Made by a program: the position numbers and the translations under genes. The notes below the pieces were generated by a model. The model saw only the letters and a list, made by a program, of their open reading frames with translations, did not search any database and was not told the origin of the DNA. From Globodera rostochiensis (Eukaryota > Nematoda > Chromadorea > Rhabditida > Heteroderidae), in the NCBI GenBank assembly GCA_018350325.1, contig JAEVLN010000019.1, positions 1,426,001 to 1,490,000 of the forward strand: a stretch of DNA of 64,000 bases, written 5' to 3'. Each line of letters begins with the position of its first letter. The first letter of the stretch is position 1. Of this stretch, positions 1-12,200 are shown piece after piece.

Positions 1-42
1 AAGGGTAATTAAGCAAAAACAAAGGGACCGACGGACTTTTAG

Positions 43-3000
43 CGTGGAAGAGATTGAACATGTGATCAAAGTCGGCCGTTCCAACCGATCGGTGGGCCGC
101 ACAAATATGAATGAACACAGCTCGCGCTCTCACGCAATATTTGTACGATTTTATTTTGCTAAAAAAACCTTTTAATTTATTTTAAAAACATTCTTTTTGA
201 GGTCATCACCGTCGAATGCTCCGAAACCGATCAGGACGGGCAGACTCACATTAGGTGATCATCAACAAATCATTAAAAAGATTTATCAAAATTTGTGAAG
301 GGTCGGGCGTTTGAATTTGGTCGATTTGGCGGGCAGTGAACGACAGAGCAAAACGGGCTCTGAGGGGCAACGCTTTCGGGAGGCCACGCGGTAAATCCAC
401 CGATTTGAGGACGAATTTCGTCTTATTTAAGGATCAATCTTTCTTTGTCCGCATTGGGAAATGTTATCTCTGCTCTGAGTGATCAAAGCTCGGCCCACAT
501 CCCCTACAGGGACTCCAAATTGACCAGATTGCTTCAGGGTATCGTCAACACACAAAACTTCAAACAAATTAAATAAAAGCCTATAAAAGATTCTAAAAAA
601 TAAATGCCATTTCACAATGCGTCGTGCCACAGATTCGCTCGGGGGTAACTCCAAAACGGTGATGATCGCCAACATCGGACCCGCCTCATATAACTTTGAA
701 GAGACTCTGAGCACATTACGCTACGCCTCACGCGCCAAACAAATCGAAAACAAACCGAAGATAAATGAGGACCCGAAGGACGCGTTGCTGAGGGAGTTTC
801 AGGACGAAATTGCACGATTAAAGGAACTGTTGGAGCAGCGCAGGCGGACTCCGGCAGCGGCAACGGCGTCGGCACCGCACAAAAGTCGTCGGAAAACGGA
901 GGTCGAGCTGGCGGAGGAGGGCAAAGAGAACAACATCGACGGTAAATCAAACAGAAAATCGGTTATTATAACTGATAGAATTCAATTTCCATTACAATAC
1001 AATTAGTGGGCACGGAGGCGGAGGCGTACGCGCGGGAGCAGCAGCTGAGACTGGAAAAGGAAAGGGAGCGACTGCTCCAAAACGGTGCCCTCATTGAGGA
1101 GGAGAGGCAACGCATTTTGACGGAGTTGGAGGGGCGCGAGCGCGAATTGGAGCGGGAAAGACAGGCAAAAAGCGCCGGGGGGGGGGGGAATTGTTCATTC
1201 ATTGGCATTTAATTATCCGTCCGTTTTAGGAACAATTGGCCGTAGCAGCTAAAATCCGGGCCATGCAAAGCAAATTGCTTTCGGGGGACGGCAATTTGTT
1301 GGACAGGACACGACGCCAGGAGGAACAAGTCGGACGGGAAAAGCGGGCAGAATTTAGCAAATTTAAATTTAAATTTAGGACTAACGAGTGAAGAAGCTTT
1401 TCGATTCTATTTTCATATACCAAAATCATTCAGTTGCGCCAGCGGCGGTCGGAACTTATGGAACAGCGCCGGAGGGAACGAGAATTAGCACAAAAATTGG
1501 AGAGTCAAGAGCTGGAAGCGGCAGAAATTCGGCAAACATTTGCAAATCTGCAGCAGGAGGTTGAGGCAAAACGGCGAAAAATGCATAAACTGCACGCAAA
1601 GCTGCAGGTTTTTCTGAGCCCGAAATTTTCAATGTTTTAATTCTTTTTGCAGTCTCTGCGCTTGGACTTGCAGGACTTGGAAGATGCAAACGCCGCAGAA
1701 CGCCATGGTCTCGAGCAAACGGTGTTGGAGATGAACAAAGAGTTGGCGCTGAAGTGGCTGATAATCGACAATTTTATACCGTCGACAGTAGCGGAATTTG
1801 TTCGGAAACAGGCCCAGTTTGACGAGGTGGAACAACAATGGCGTCTGAGGGGCGGCGGGCAGGCGGGCACTTCGAGCAGTACATTCTCAACTGACGAAGC
1901 GAGTGGAGGACGGTCGGAGATTTGTTAAATCGCTGAATTTGAAATTAAATCCTCCAAATTCAGCCCAATTGAACGGCTTAATCTGGCGCTGAGTCCGAAC
2001 CCTCCCTCGGCAATGGCCGATTCGGGCCTCGGGAGCAGCAACGGCGGCAGTCATGGCCCTTCAGCGACGGAGGAGGACGACACGGCCACTTCCAAAGTGC
2101 CGCAGGAACTTAAGCGACCGGTGGGAAAGGATTAACGGCACAATTTATGCCAATAAACCATTCTCGCCTGTGTTCTCAGATGGCCTTCGCCGGCGCCCGA
2201 CGTCCGATTAGCGCTTTTGAACTGTCCTCGCTGACAAAACTTCGCCAGAGATTGGCTCGTCAGGGGCCGAAAAACGGCGAACAGCGCCTTCCCAACCTTC
2301 CGGAATCGTTGCCCGAATTGACCATCCCCGAAGAAGTGCTTAGATTCGGATGCGAAAATTTGTAAAATTTAAAAAGTATTTAAAATTAAAATTACACTTC
2401 CCCCCCCCCCAGGCTCACTTTCCAATCGCTGCTCACTTTTCCGTCAGAAGTTCGCTTCACAACCGCGGCGGACGCCTCCAGCCGCGCTTCATCCGTGGCG
2501 GATCAACAACGGGTGGTGCTGGACGCCTCTCGAATTCCGGTGCTGACCCATCGACGCACTTCCCATGGGGCGAGCCGACCCGGGTCAGCTTCAGGGTAAC
2601 ACTTTTAACCAATTAAAACGATAATTAATAATAATGATTTCTAATTGTATTTTCTGAAGAACTCGACGGAATTCGACGGCTCGGAGTGCAATTATCTACC
2701 CGCAACAACATTCCCAAATTTACCAACAAACTTCAAAAAATGCGCGAGCCCGCAGCGTGTTCAGCTCAGCGTCAGAACGAATGAATTTGGCCTCGGAACG
2801 GACGGCCGTACGAACTTTTACAATTTATGTTTTAAATTTTGCCGATTTTAGCATTCAAAATCGACGAGGGACGAAAACGGAGTCCGCGAAGGGTCCGTTG
2901 TTCGGGCGGAAAGCAATTCATTGCTAAAAAGAGTCGTTGGCGGAGGTGCAAATTCAAAATTTCAAAATAAAAGAATAAATTTAGGCGCCGGAGGCGGCCA

Positions 3001-3070
3001 AATTCCAATTTCATTTCCAAATGCCCGCGGGGGAACGGTCGGAGGGGCCAATGGGCGAAGGAACTTTTGA
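43..3070 (+). CDS. klp-11: Kinesin-II motor subunit, KIF3B/KLP-11 type (5' end outside window)
   Basis: Kinesin-II is the plus-end microtubule motor of anterograde intraflagellar transport, and this is its KIF3B-like subunit. The window opens inside the motor domain: switch I ([11 protein letters not shown]), switch II (DLAGSE) and the neck region [20 protein letters not shown] are all readable, and the last is characteristic of KIF3B. A coiled-coil stalk follows ([21 protein letters not shown]), then a basic, Ser/Gly-rich tail ending GGANGRRNF before a TGA. Exons: 43-142, 202-254, 301-390, 432-538, 633-941, 1007-1164, 1230-1328, 1434-1607, 1653-1912, 1964-2120, 2180-2361, 2413-2595, 2660-2807, 2852-3070. 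The phases stay open for 745 residues. The intron after 1164 appears to use a GC donor. Tail exons after 1912 are less conserved and their joins are less certain than those of the motor and stalk. The amino-terminal part, including the P-loop, lies upstream of the window. Confidence 0.93.
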
Positions 3071-3080
3071 GGAAATTGGC

Positions 3081-3230
3081 GCCTCAACAAAATGCGGGGG
3101 AGGAAACGGGGGAGCCTCAACAAAATGCGGGGGAGGAAACGGGGGAGCCTCAACAAAATGCGGGGGAGGAAACGGGGGAGCCTCAACAAAATGCGGGGGA
3201 GCCTCAACAAAATGCGGGGGAAACGGGGGC
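3081..3230 (+). repeat. 33-bp minisatellite just after the klp-11 stop codon
   Basis: A 33-bp unit (GCCTCAACAAAATGCGGGGG plus AGGAAACGGGGGA) is repeated about 3.5 times, then two shortened units follow. It begins 11 bp after the kinesin TGA, so it is probably in the 3' UTR. The unit is a multiple of three and lacks stops in several frames, which produces spurious open frames. Confidence 0.85.
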
Positions 3231-4260
3231 GTGGCGGTGGTCGAACAACGGCGGTAATCTTTGGGAGAACTCTCTGAATAAACTCAGAATTAAGACGGCA
3301 CGGTGTGGGAGAGGTCGCGGCATCAAAGCCCCGCGGGGTCATTGCAAAAAGTTCGAACGGCGTCCCCTCTGGCGATGCGTCCAATCGCTTCAAAAATTGC
3401 CGGGGGGAATTTTTGCAGTGCCTCCGCCTTTCTCACATCAATGGCCGCTAATTCGATGAAACCGCACAAAAAGTCGCGAATTCCTGTGCTAATCACTTCG
3501 AAAACTCTAAACAATTTGCCAGCAAAACGATCAAAGTCCGAAAATTTTTGGGGGTTTTTGGGAAAATGTTTAAATTAAGCGGCGGAGATTGCCTAGAAAT
3601 GGTGCCCTACTTCCAACTCCAAAGCCAAAGCTCCGATTGGACTTTCCGGGAGCAATTGTCCTCCCCGACGGAAGGCGACGGACAATCCGGTATAATTTGT
3701 AAGAATTTTTGCATTTTTTATATTTTTTTTAGAATATTTTCTGCGCCATATTTCGAGGAGTTTTTGGTCGCCCGCTTTGAGTCGCGCAAACTTTACGCTT
3801 ACAAAGGCGCAAAAAGGCCAAAAAAACTGCGCGCGTTTCCATACTTTGCCAGCCGTTTTAAATCCAATTTTGGTGAAATTCCTCCGATTTTATTATCGTT
3901 TTTTTTGAATTTATTAGAAAATGCCTCGGGGGACAAGTCTCTGTCATTCGCCGGCAATGTCCGTCTCTTCCTCCGGCGGGGCGATTAGTCATTGCTGTCT
4001 GTGCTCCTCCTCCTCTTCGTGTTGGCTGAAAATGCCGAAAAAGTTTGTCCCAATTGTGCCGTCCTCTTCTTCCTTATATGGCCATTTCTTAATTTAGATC
4101 GGAACGCCAACTGAGAATTTTCGGAAGGGTTCAAAAGGGACGCGTGCATAAAAAAAGACGAAAAAAGTGAGTTGAAAAGATAGGAAATTCCGTCCGAATT
4201 GTGTAACTTTAGTGGCACTTTGACCACATTTGCTCGTAGGATCCAAAATTGCGCTTCCCG
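3231..4260. other. Region without a recognised gene
   Basis: Sequence between the klp-11 3' end and the 45-bp array. A 146-codon + frame (3548-3988) has mixed composition with a Phe/Ile-rich stretch and no family I recognise. I see no convincing exon structure. Confidence 0.5.
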
Positions 4261-4710
4261 CGAGGCGACAAATGCCGGACTCGACTCGACTTTGGCCGCT
4301 TCCCCCGAGGCGACAAATGCCGGACTCGACTCGACTTTGGCCGCTTCCCCCGAGGCGACAAATGCCGGACTCGACTCGACTTTGGCCGCTTCCCCCGAGG
4401 CGACAAATGCCGGACTCGACTCGACTTTGGCCGCTTCCCCCGAGGCGACAAATGCCGGACTCGACTCGACTTTGGCCGCTTCCTCCGAGGCGACAAATGC
4501 CGGACTCGACTCGACTTTGGCCGCTTCCCCCGAGGCGACAAATGCCGGACTCGACTCGACTTTGGCCGCTTCCCCCGAGGCGACAAATGCCGGACTCGAC
4601 TCGACTTTGGCCGCTTCCCCCGAGGCGACAAATGCCGGACTCGACTCGACTTTGGCCGCTTCCTCCGAGGCGACAAATGCCGGACTCGACTCAACTTCGG
4701 CACTCCTCGA
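4261..4710. repeat. 45-bp minisatellite, 10 units
   Basis: Ten head-to-tail units of 45 bp starting CGAGGCGACAAATGCCGGAC. Units 1-9 are nearly identical, with only a C/T change in two of them, and unit 10 has decayed. The unit is 15 codons and contains no stop in any + frame or in two - frames. It therefore creates overlapping frames of 164-244 codons (for example + 4199-4810 with a repeated EATNAGLDSTLAASP, and - 3985-4719 with AAKVESSPAFVASGE). Either strand could be coding; neither has a recognisable flanking domain. Confidence 0.95.
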
Positions 4711-4810
4711 ATGGGCCATTCTCTTCGCCGCGTTCGCTCTCCTCGTCCGGCTTCTGCACGCGCTTCTCTTCTCCGCTATTTGGTCTGTCCGTGTTTTTTC
4801 TGGTTTTTAA

Positions 4811-5477
4811 TTAATTTATTAGACGGGCTCCTCCCCAACTCTTTCGCCTCCATTGAACACGCTGCGGGCGGCCTTTTTCTTTGCTTTTTGATGTTCCAAC
4901 ACTAAGGACAGTACAACCGACAGGACTTATTACTGTAGCAACAGCAAGCAGTCCCCATCCCCTCGCATTCCTTGCAAGACTACCGTATACCGCAGGCGTA
5001 TGCCACAGTACCCACACCAACACATTTTCATTAATATTCTTTTAATTAACGTATTATACTTTAGTCATTTGCTCGTTATGTTGTTAAATAATGTCCTCGT
5101 TTAACTCAAAAACCTTTCAAATTTTATATATTTGATGTCTTTCCATGTGATAAAACGTACGTAATTTAAATCAAAAATATTATTTATTATTAAACGAATA
5201 AAAATTCTGACATTGGAAAGAAAGGCAAATTTTGTGCGGGGGAACAGCGAAAAGGACGGCGGATTTATTCGATTTTTCGAATTTCGATTAAAAAACCACC
5301 GAAAAAAATAGTGAAGGCCCGTGAAAATTCTAAAAAAATTCTAAGGGCCGTGGAGAAAAATAAAATATGGAAACGATCGGCGGAATGGACTAGTTTTGAT
5401 GGGCTGGCGGATATGCCAGGCGAATCTGGTCACAGGTTCAGAATAAGCCGGTACTTCTCATCTGAACATTAAATTTT
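4811..5477. other. AT-rich spacer, nothing recognised
   Basis: AT-rich sequence between the 45-bp array and the C-rich array. No coding exon or RNA gene was seen on either strand. Confidence 0.5.
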
Positions 5478-8400
5478 GTGAAATGTACCCCCCCCCCCCA
5501 AATGACCCCCCCCCCTCCTCCCACGGGTCCCGCTTTCCCCCCCCCCCCCCTCCTCTCCCCACTGACCCCCCTCCTACCCCGGTCCCGCTTCCCCCCCCCT
5601 CCTCTCCCCACTGACCCCCCTCCTACCCCGGGTCCGCTTCCCCCCCCCCCCTCCTCTCCCCACTGACCCCCCTCCTACCCCGGGTCCCGCTTCCCCCCCC
5701 CCCCTCCTCTCCCCACTGACCCCCCTCCTACCCCGGGTCCCGCTTCCCCCCCCCTCCTCTCCCCACTGACCCCCCTCCTACCCCGGGTCCCGCTTCCCCC
5801 CCCCCCCTCCTCTCCCCACTGACCCCCCTCCTACCCCGGGTCCCGCTTCCCCCCCCCCTCCTCTCCCCACTGACCCCCCTCCTACCCCGGGTCCCGCTTC
5901 CCCCCCCCCCTCCTCTCCCCACTGACCCCCCTCCTACCCCGGTCCCGCTTCCCCCCCCCCCCTCCTCTCCCCACTGACCCCCCTCCTACCCCGGGTCCCG
6001 CTTCCCCCCCCCCTCCTCTCCCCACTGACCCCCCTCCTACCCCGGTCCCGCTTCCCCCCCCCCCTCCTCTCCCCACTGACCCCCCTCCTACCCCGGGTCC
6101 CGCTTCCCCCCCCCCCCCCCCTCCTCTCCCCACTGACCCCCCTCCTACCCCGGGTCCCGCTTCCCCCCCCCCCCTCCTCTCCCCACTGACCCCCCTCCTA
6201 CCCCGGTCCCGCTTCCCCCCCCCCCCCTCCTCTCCCCACTGACCCCCCTCCTACCCCGGGTCCCGCTTCCCCCCCCCCCTCCTCTCCCCACTGACCCCCC
6301 TCCTACCCCGGGTCCCGCTTCCCCCCCCCCCTCCTCTCCCCACTGACCCCCCTCCTACCCCGGGTCCCGCTTCCCCCCCCCCCCTCCTCTCCCCACTGAC
6401 CCCCCTCCTACCCCGGGTCCCGCTTCCCCCCCCCCCTCCTCTCCCCACTGACCCCCCTCCTACCCGGTCCCGCTTCCCCCCCCCCCTCCTCTCCCCACTG
6501 ACCCCCCTCCTACCCCGGGTCCCGCTTCCCCCCCCCCCCTCCTCTCCCCACTGACCCCCCTCCTACCCCGGGTCCCGCTTCCCCCCCCCCCCCTCCTCTC
6601 CCCACTGACCCCCCTCCTACCCCGGGTCCCGCTTCCCCCCCCCCCCCTCCTCTCCCCACTGACCCCCTCCTACCCCGGGTCCCGCTTCCCCCCCCCCCCC
6701 CTCCTCTCCCCACTGACCCCCCTCCTACCCCCGGGTCCCGCTTCCCCCCCCCCCTCCTCTCCCCACTGACCCCCCTCCTACCCCGGGTCCCGCTTCCCCC
6801 CCCCCCTCCTCTCCCCACTGACCCCCCTCCTACCCCGGGTCCCGCTTCCCCCCCCCCCTCCTCTCCCCACTGACCCCCCTCCTACCCCGGGTCCCGCTTC
6901 CCCCCCCCCCCTCCTCTCCCCACTGACCCCCCTCCTACCCCGGGTCCCGCTTCCCCCCCCCCCCTCCTCTCCCCACTGACCCCCCTCCTACCCCGGTCCC
7001 GCTTCCCCCCCCCCCTCCTCTCCCCACTGACCCCCCTCCTACCCCGGGTCCCGCTTCCCCCCCCCCCCTCCTCTCCCCACTGACCCCCCTCCTACCCCGG
7101 GTCCCGCTTCCCCCCCCCCCTCCTCTCCCCACTGACCCCCCTCCTACCCCGGGTCCCGCTTCCCCCCCCCCCCTCCTCTCCCCACTGACCCCCCTCCTAC
7201 CCCGGTCCCGCTTCCCCCCCCCCCCTCCTCTCCCCACTGACCCCCCTCCTACCCCGGGTCCCGCTTCCCCCCCCCCCTCCTCTCCCCACTGACCCCCCTC
7301 CTACCCCGGGTCCCGCTTCCCCCCCCCCCCTCCTCTCCCCACTGACCCCCCTCCTACCCCGGGTCCCGCTTCCCCCCCCCCCCCCTCCTCTCCCCACTGA
7401 CCCCCCTCCTACCCCGGGTCCCGCTTCCCCCCCCCCCCTCCTCTCCCCACTGACCCCCCTCCTACCCCGGGTCCCGCTTCCCCCCCCCCCTCCTCTCCCC
7501 ACTGACCCCCCTCCTACCCCGGGTCCCGCTTCCCCCCCCCCCCCTCCTCTCCCCACTGACCCCCCCTCCTACCCCGGTCCCGCTTCCCCCCCCCCCCCTC
7601 CTCTCCCCACTGACCCCCCTCCTACCCCGGGTCCCGCTTCCCCCCCCCCCTCCCCTCCCCACTGACCCCCCCCCTCCCCCCCTCTCCCACTGACCCCCGG
7701 GTCCCGCTTCCCCCCCCCCCTCCTCTCCCCACTGACCCCACTCCTACCCCGGGTCCCGCTTCCCCCCCCCCCCTCCTCTCCCCACGGACCCCCCTCCTAA
7801 CCCCCGGGTCCCGCTTCCCCCCCCCCCCCTCCGCTCCCACCTGACCCACCCCCCTCCTACCCCGGTCCCGCTTCCCCCCCCCCCTCCTCTCCCCACTGAC
7901 CCCCCCCTCCTACCCCGGTCCCGCTTCCCCCTCCCCCCCTCCTCTCCCCACTGACCCCCCTCCTACCCCGGGTCCCGCTTCCCCCCCCCCTCCTCTCCCC
8001 ACTGACCCCCCTCCTACCCCGGGTCCCGCTTCCCCCCCCCCCCTCCTCTCCCCACTGGACCCCCCTCCTACCCCGTGGTCCCGCTTCCCCCCCCCCCCCT
8101 CCTCTCCCCACTGACCCCCCTCCTACCCCGGTCCCGCTTCCCCCCCCCCCCCTCCTCTCCCCCTTGACCCCCTCCTACACCCGGGTCCCGCTTCCCGCTT
8201 CCCCCCCCCCTCCTCTCCCACTGGACCCCCTCCTACCCCGGGTCCCGCTTCCCCCCCCCCCTCCTCTCCCCACCTGACCCCTCCTCCTACCCCGGGGTCC
8301 CGCTTTCCCCCCCCCCCTCCTCTGCCCCACTTGACCCCCCTCCTAACCCCGGGTCCCGCTTCCCCCCCCCCCCTCCTCTCCCCACTGACCCACCCCCCTC

Positions 8401-9220
8401 CTACCACCGGGTCCCGCTTCCCCCCCCCCCGCCCTCCTCTCCCCACTGACCCACCCCTCATCTACCCCGGTCCCGCTTCCCGCCCCCCTCCTCTCCCCAC
8501 TGACCCCTCCTACCCCGGGTCCCGCTTCCCTCCCCCCCCCCCCCTCCTCTCCCCACTGACCCCCCTCCTACCCCGGGTCCCGCTTCCCCCCCCCCCCTCC
8601 TCTCCCCACTGACCCCCCTCCTACCCCGGGTCCCGCTTCCCCCCCCCCCTCCTCTCCCACTGACCCCCCTCCTACCCCGGGTCCCGCTTCCCCCCCCCCT
8701 CCTCTCCCCACTGACCCCCCTCCTACCCCGGGTCCCGCTTCCCCCCCCCTCCTCTCCCCACTGACCCCCCTCCTACCCCGGGTCCCGCTTCCCCCCCCCC
8801 CCTCCTCTCCCCACTGACCCCCCTCCTACCCCGGGTCCCGCTTCCCCCCCCCCTCCTCTCCCCACTGACCCCCCTCCTACCCCGGGTCCCGCTTCCCCCC
8901 CCCTCCTCTCCCCACTGACCCCCCTCCTACCCCGGGTCCCGCTTCCCCCCCCCCCCCTCCTCTCCCCACTGACCCCCCTCCTACCCCGGGTCCCGCTTCC
9001 CCCCCCCCCCCTCCTCTCCCCACTGACCCCCCTCCTACCCCGGTCCCGCTTCCCCCCCCCCCCTCCTCTCCCCACTGACCCCCCTCCTACCCCGGGTCCC
9101 GCTTCCCCCCCCCCCCTCCTCTCCCCACTGACCCCCCTCCTACCCCGGGTCCCGCTTCCCCCCCCCCTCCTCTCCCCACTGACCCCCCTCCTACCCCGGG
9201 TCCCGCTTCCCCCCCCCCCC
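5478..9220. repeat. 3.7-kb C-rich tandem array, unit about 50 bp
   Basis: Roughly 70-75 head-to-tail copies of a unit that reads, on the + strand, CCCCACTGACCCCCCTCCTA, then CCCCGGGTCCCGCTT, a run of 8-14 C, then CTCCTCT. Units differ mainly in the length of the C run. Those at 7650-8550 are the most degraded, while the flanks are nearly homogeneous. The - strand has dense G runs, so G-quadruplexes (and i-motifs on the + strand) are likely. The array abuts the last recognised exon of the NHERF-like gene, whose 3' border resembles the unit. The glycine/arginine frames on the - strand are products of the repeat, not genes. Confidence 0.97.
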
Positions 9221-9226
9221 ACTGAC

Positions 9227-12200
9227 CCAATGTCATTTTGCCCTCCTTCCGCGGGTCCCGCTTCCGCCCCCGCATCAGTTGCCGCGCCTCCAGCGCACTC
9301 AATGCGAAAATATCGCGTTCCGCCGCGCCGTTCGAGCAAACATGGTCTAAAGAATATTCGAAAAATCAAAAATATTTTTAAAAATATCGTAAAAGCCGGG
9401 AATTTAAAAACTGGGCATTTTACCTTTTTGTTCGGGCGGAATCCTTCGCGATGAGTGCGATAACTCCGAAGACAGCGCAATTTTGTCATTCTGAATTAAA
9501 TAATTTCAATTTCCGACTTTTACAATTTGCCACCTGCGAATAAGACGAAGGGACCATCGCCTCGGGGAAGTAACCGGCCAAAACATGTTTCTAAAAAAGG
9601 TTTTCCAATAAATTCGATTTGTTTTGTTAAAAAAACTGAATGGAAGGAAAGTGTAACTGATGTTTTAAATTATTTTAAATTAAGCAGCAAATTTTTGAGC
9701 TTTTCTTAACAGAAAATGCCTTAATTATGAACAAAAAAATGTGAAAAGTGCACATAAAATATAAGAGAAAGCCTAACCCAAAGCTTTTTACCCCGTTTTG
9801 ACGCTCGCCGGACACATTGTCCAATGTTTGGTCGGCTGGCGAATGTTGCAAAGAATCCTCCACCTTTTGTTAATTTGCTAATTTTCAAAAAGCGAACCGG
9901 CCCCCAAAGTGTTTATACCGCCTTAGGCAACAAAAATTCCGAAAACTTTGCCTCAGGGCATCATAAAATACAATTTGTTTTTGTTTGTTTTTGTGATTTG
10001 CGCATGAACATGCCTCCTTGATTTGAATGTCCGTTCGATTATCCGCTCGAACTTGGATTTGAACGGCTATCGTAGGCGGCGAGAGCGGGGGAGTTGCCTG
10101 AGGGCATTGGTTCTACACAATGACAACAAACGTAAATACTGTGGTGAGCACAGAGAAAAAGACTGATCGGAAAGAAAAGAAAGACAGAACAGTCAGTGAA
10201 AGAGAAATATAAATTCAAAAACGCATGAGACAGTCGAAGCGGTGAGCAAAGAATGGAAATGTGAGTTTCGAAGCGAAAGTTACTGTGTGTCCGTACCGTA
10301 CCGTATACGTGCTGGTTGGGGTGGGCGGACGTTCGTTCAGTGTCATCCCTCGCGGGTGATTTCCGTTTTTCTGAGAAATTTGCTTTTGTTGGGTCAACTT
10401 TCAAAAGTGCGGTGGCACGGCACGGCACGGCACCTGCTCTTTCTCTTGCAAAGTGTTCGGTGTGCCCTGTTGGCGTAGATTTGACGAACTTTGCGGTTGG
10501 CCCTGCTGAAATAATGCGAATTGAATAAAGTTCCCAACGAATGAATATTTCTTCGATCATTCCGTCCTCCGATCAATTTGATTGGTCGAAGAGACCGCCC
10601 GAAATTACACTTTTTGTGCACACATTCCGCCGCCCCCCCCCCCGCCAATTTATGTGAATCGATTAAAAAGAAAATGAATAAAATAAAATAAAATAAAAAT
10701 ATATTTATTATTTTTGTACGTTTCCCTCACTTTGGATCCATTAGAAGCCAAACGATTTCGACCATTTTGCAGCAACGGGTCGAATAGAAGCAAATGATCG
10801 TAAGAGAACACTGAACGAAATATAATTCTTTCTTTACCCAACCAACAAAAAGTGCCATACCCAGGCCATATTCGGCATAAAATCTGTCCGCCTCCTCGGA
10901 GGCCACCAATAAAACAGTCTTCAACGGGTCGCGTTTGATCAATTGCACAATTTCCTGATTAAATCGTATTTAAAATAATGATTTTAATTGTGAGACGCAA
11001 AAGTAAAATCCAATCGATCTTTAGCCATCCCGTGGACACCAATCAGCACATTTCCTAAATATTAAACACCTTATGGGGCGTTTGCGCGGACACCAAACGG
11101 TCGTTGACGCCAACAATTCGTTGGCCGGTTTCAAGGCCGGCACTAAAAGTTTTGGCATTATAAATAAATAAATAAAAAAGAAAGTGCCAACGCATCGGCG
11201 ATGCCGCCTTTGTCGACGGCACCGATGAAATGGCCTTTGCCCCTTTCGGCGTGCAAATTGAAGCCAAATTCTTCGACGGGGCTGCAAATTTAATTTAAAC
11301 TTTGTGCCGGAAAGGAAATAACCTCGGCTTAATCAGAGTGCACAGTCGAGGCTTTGGTCCGGCCGCCTTTTTTATTTTTTAATTTTTAATTTTTGGATTT
11401 AAAATTATTTGACCTGAAGCTGTGCCGGAATTGCTGCCTCGACTTGACTGCGATTGTGGCGCGGAATTGTTGCCGGACTGGCGCTATCAGCGGACAGAAT
11501 AGAAACGGGCGGCGACAAATTTTCGAAGGCGGGGGACTAAAATAAATAAATTCAAATTCCAAATAAAGTTAATTAAAGTTAAATTTGCCATTGAAAGTTA
11601 CGTCAAATTGGACTTTTAATTAAAAAAATCGGAAAAGTGCAAAAATAAATAAATAAGAAAAAAAGAGGGAAATTGGCCCAAAGGCCGCCGCCGATTGACG
11701 GCCGTTCCCAAGTAAAAAGCGCGTGCCGTTGCCCGAGGGGCAAAGTTATGAAAATGCCCTCCCCGCCTTTTTCCCCTCCCTCCTCACCAAGGAGACGCAA
11801 AACAAACAAATCGAAGCGACCGGCGGACAAAACCCTTCCCCGTCCCCGCATCCCCGGCCAAACTCTCCCCGAGCCCAATTGGCCACCCGTCCCCGCATCC
11901 CCGGCCAAACTCTCCCCGAGCCCAATTGGCCACCCGTCCCCGCATCCCCGGCCAAACTCTCCCCGAGCCCAATTGGCCACCCGTCCCCGCATCCCCAGCC
12001 AAACTCTCCCCGAGCCCAATTGGCCACCCGTCCCCGCATCCCCAGCCAAACTCTCCCCGAGCCCAATTGGCCACCCGTCCCCGCATCCCCGGCCAAACTC
12101 TCCCCGAGCCCAATTGGCCACCCGTCCCCGCATCGCCGGCCAAACTCTCCCCGAGCCCAATTGGCCACCCGTCCCCGCATCCCCGGCCAAACTCTCCCCG

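Noticed and set aside
5728..9489. Many Gly/Arg-rich - strand frames over the C-rich array
   Set aside because: They follow the repeat unit, change frame with C-run length and have no flanking domain. They are composition artefacts.
10039..10560. 173-codon - strand frame
   Set aside because: Mixed low-complexity sequence with no domain. It probably lies in the unresolved 3' part of the NHERF gene.
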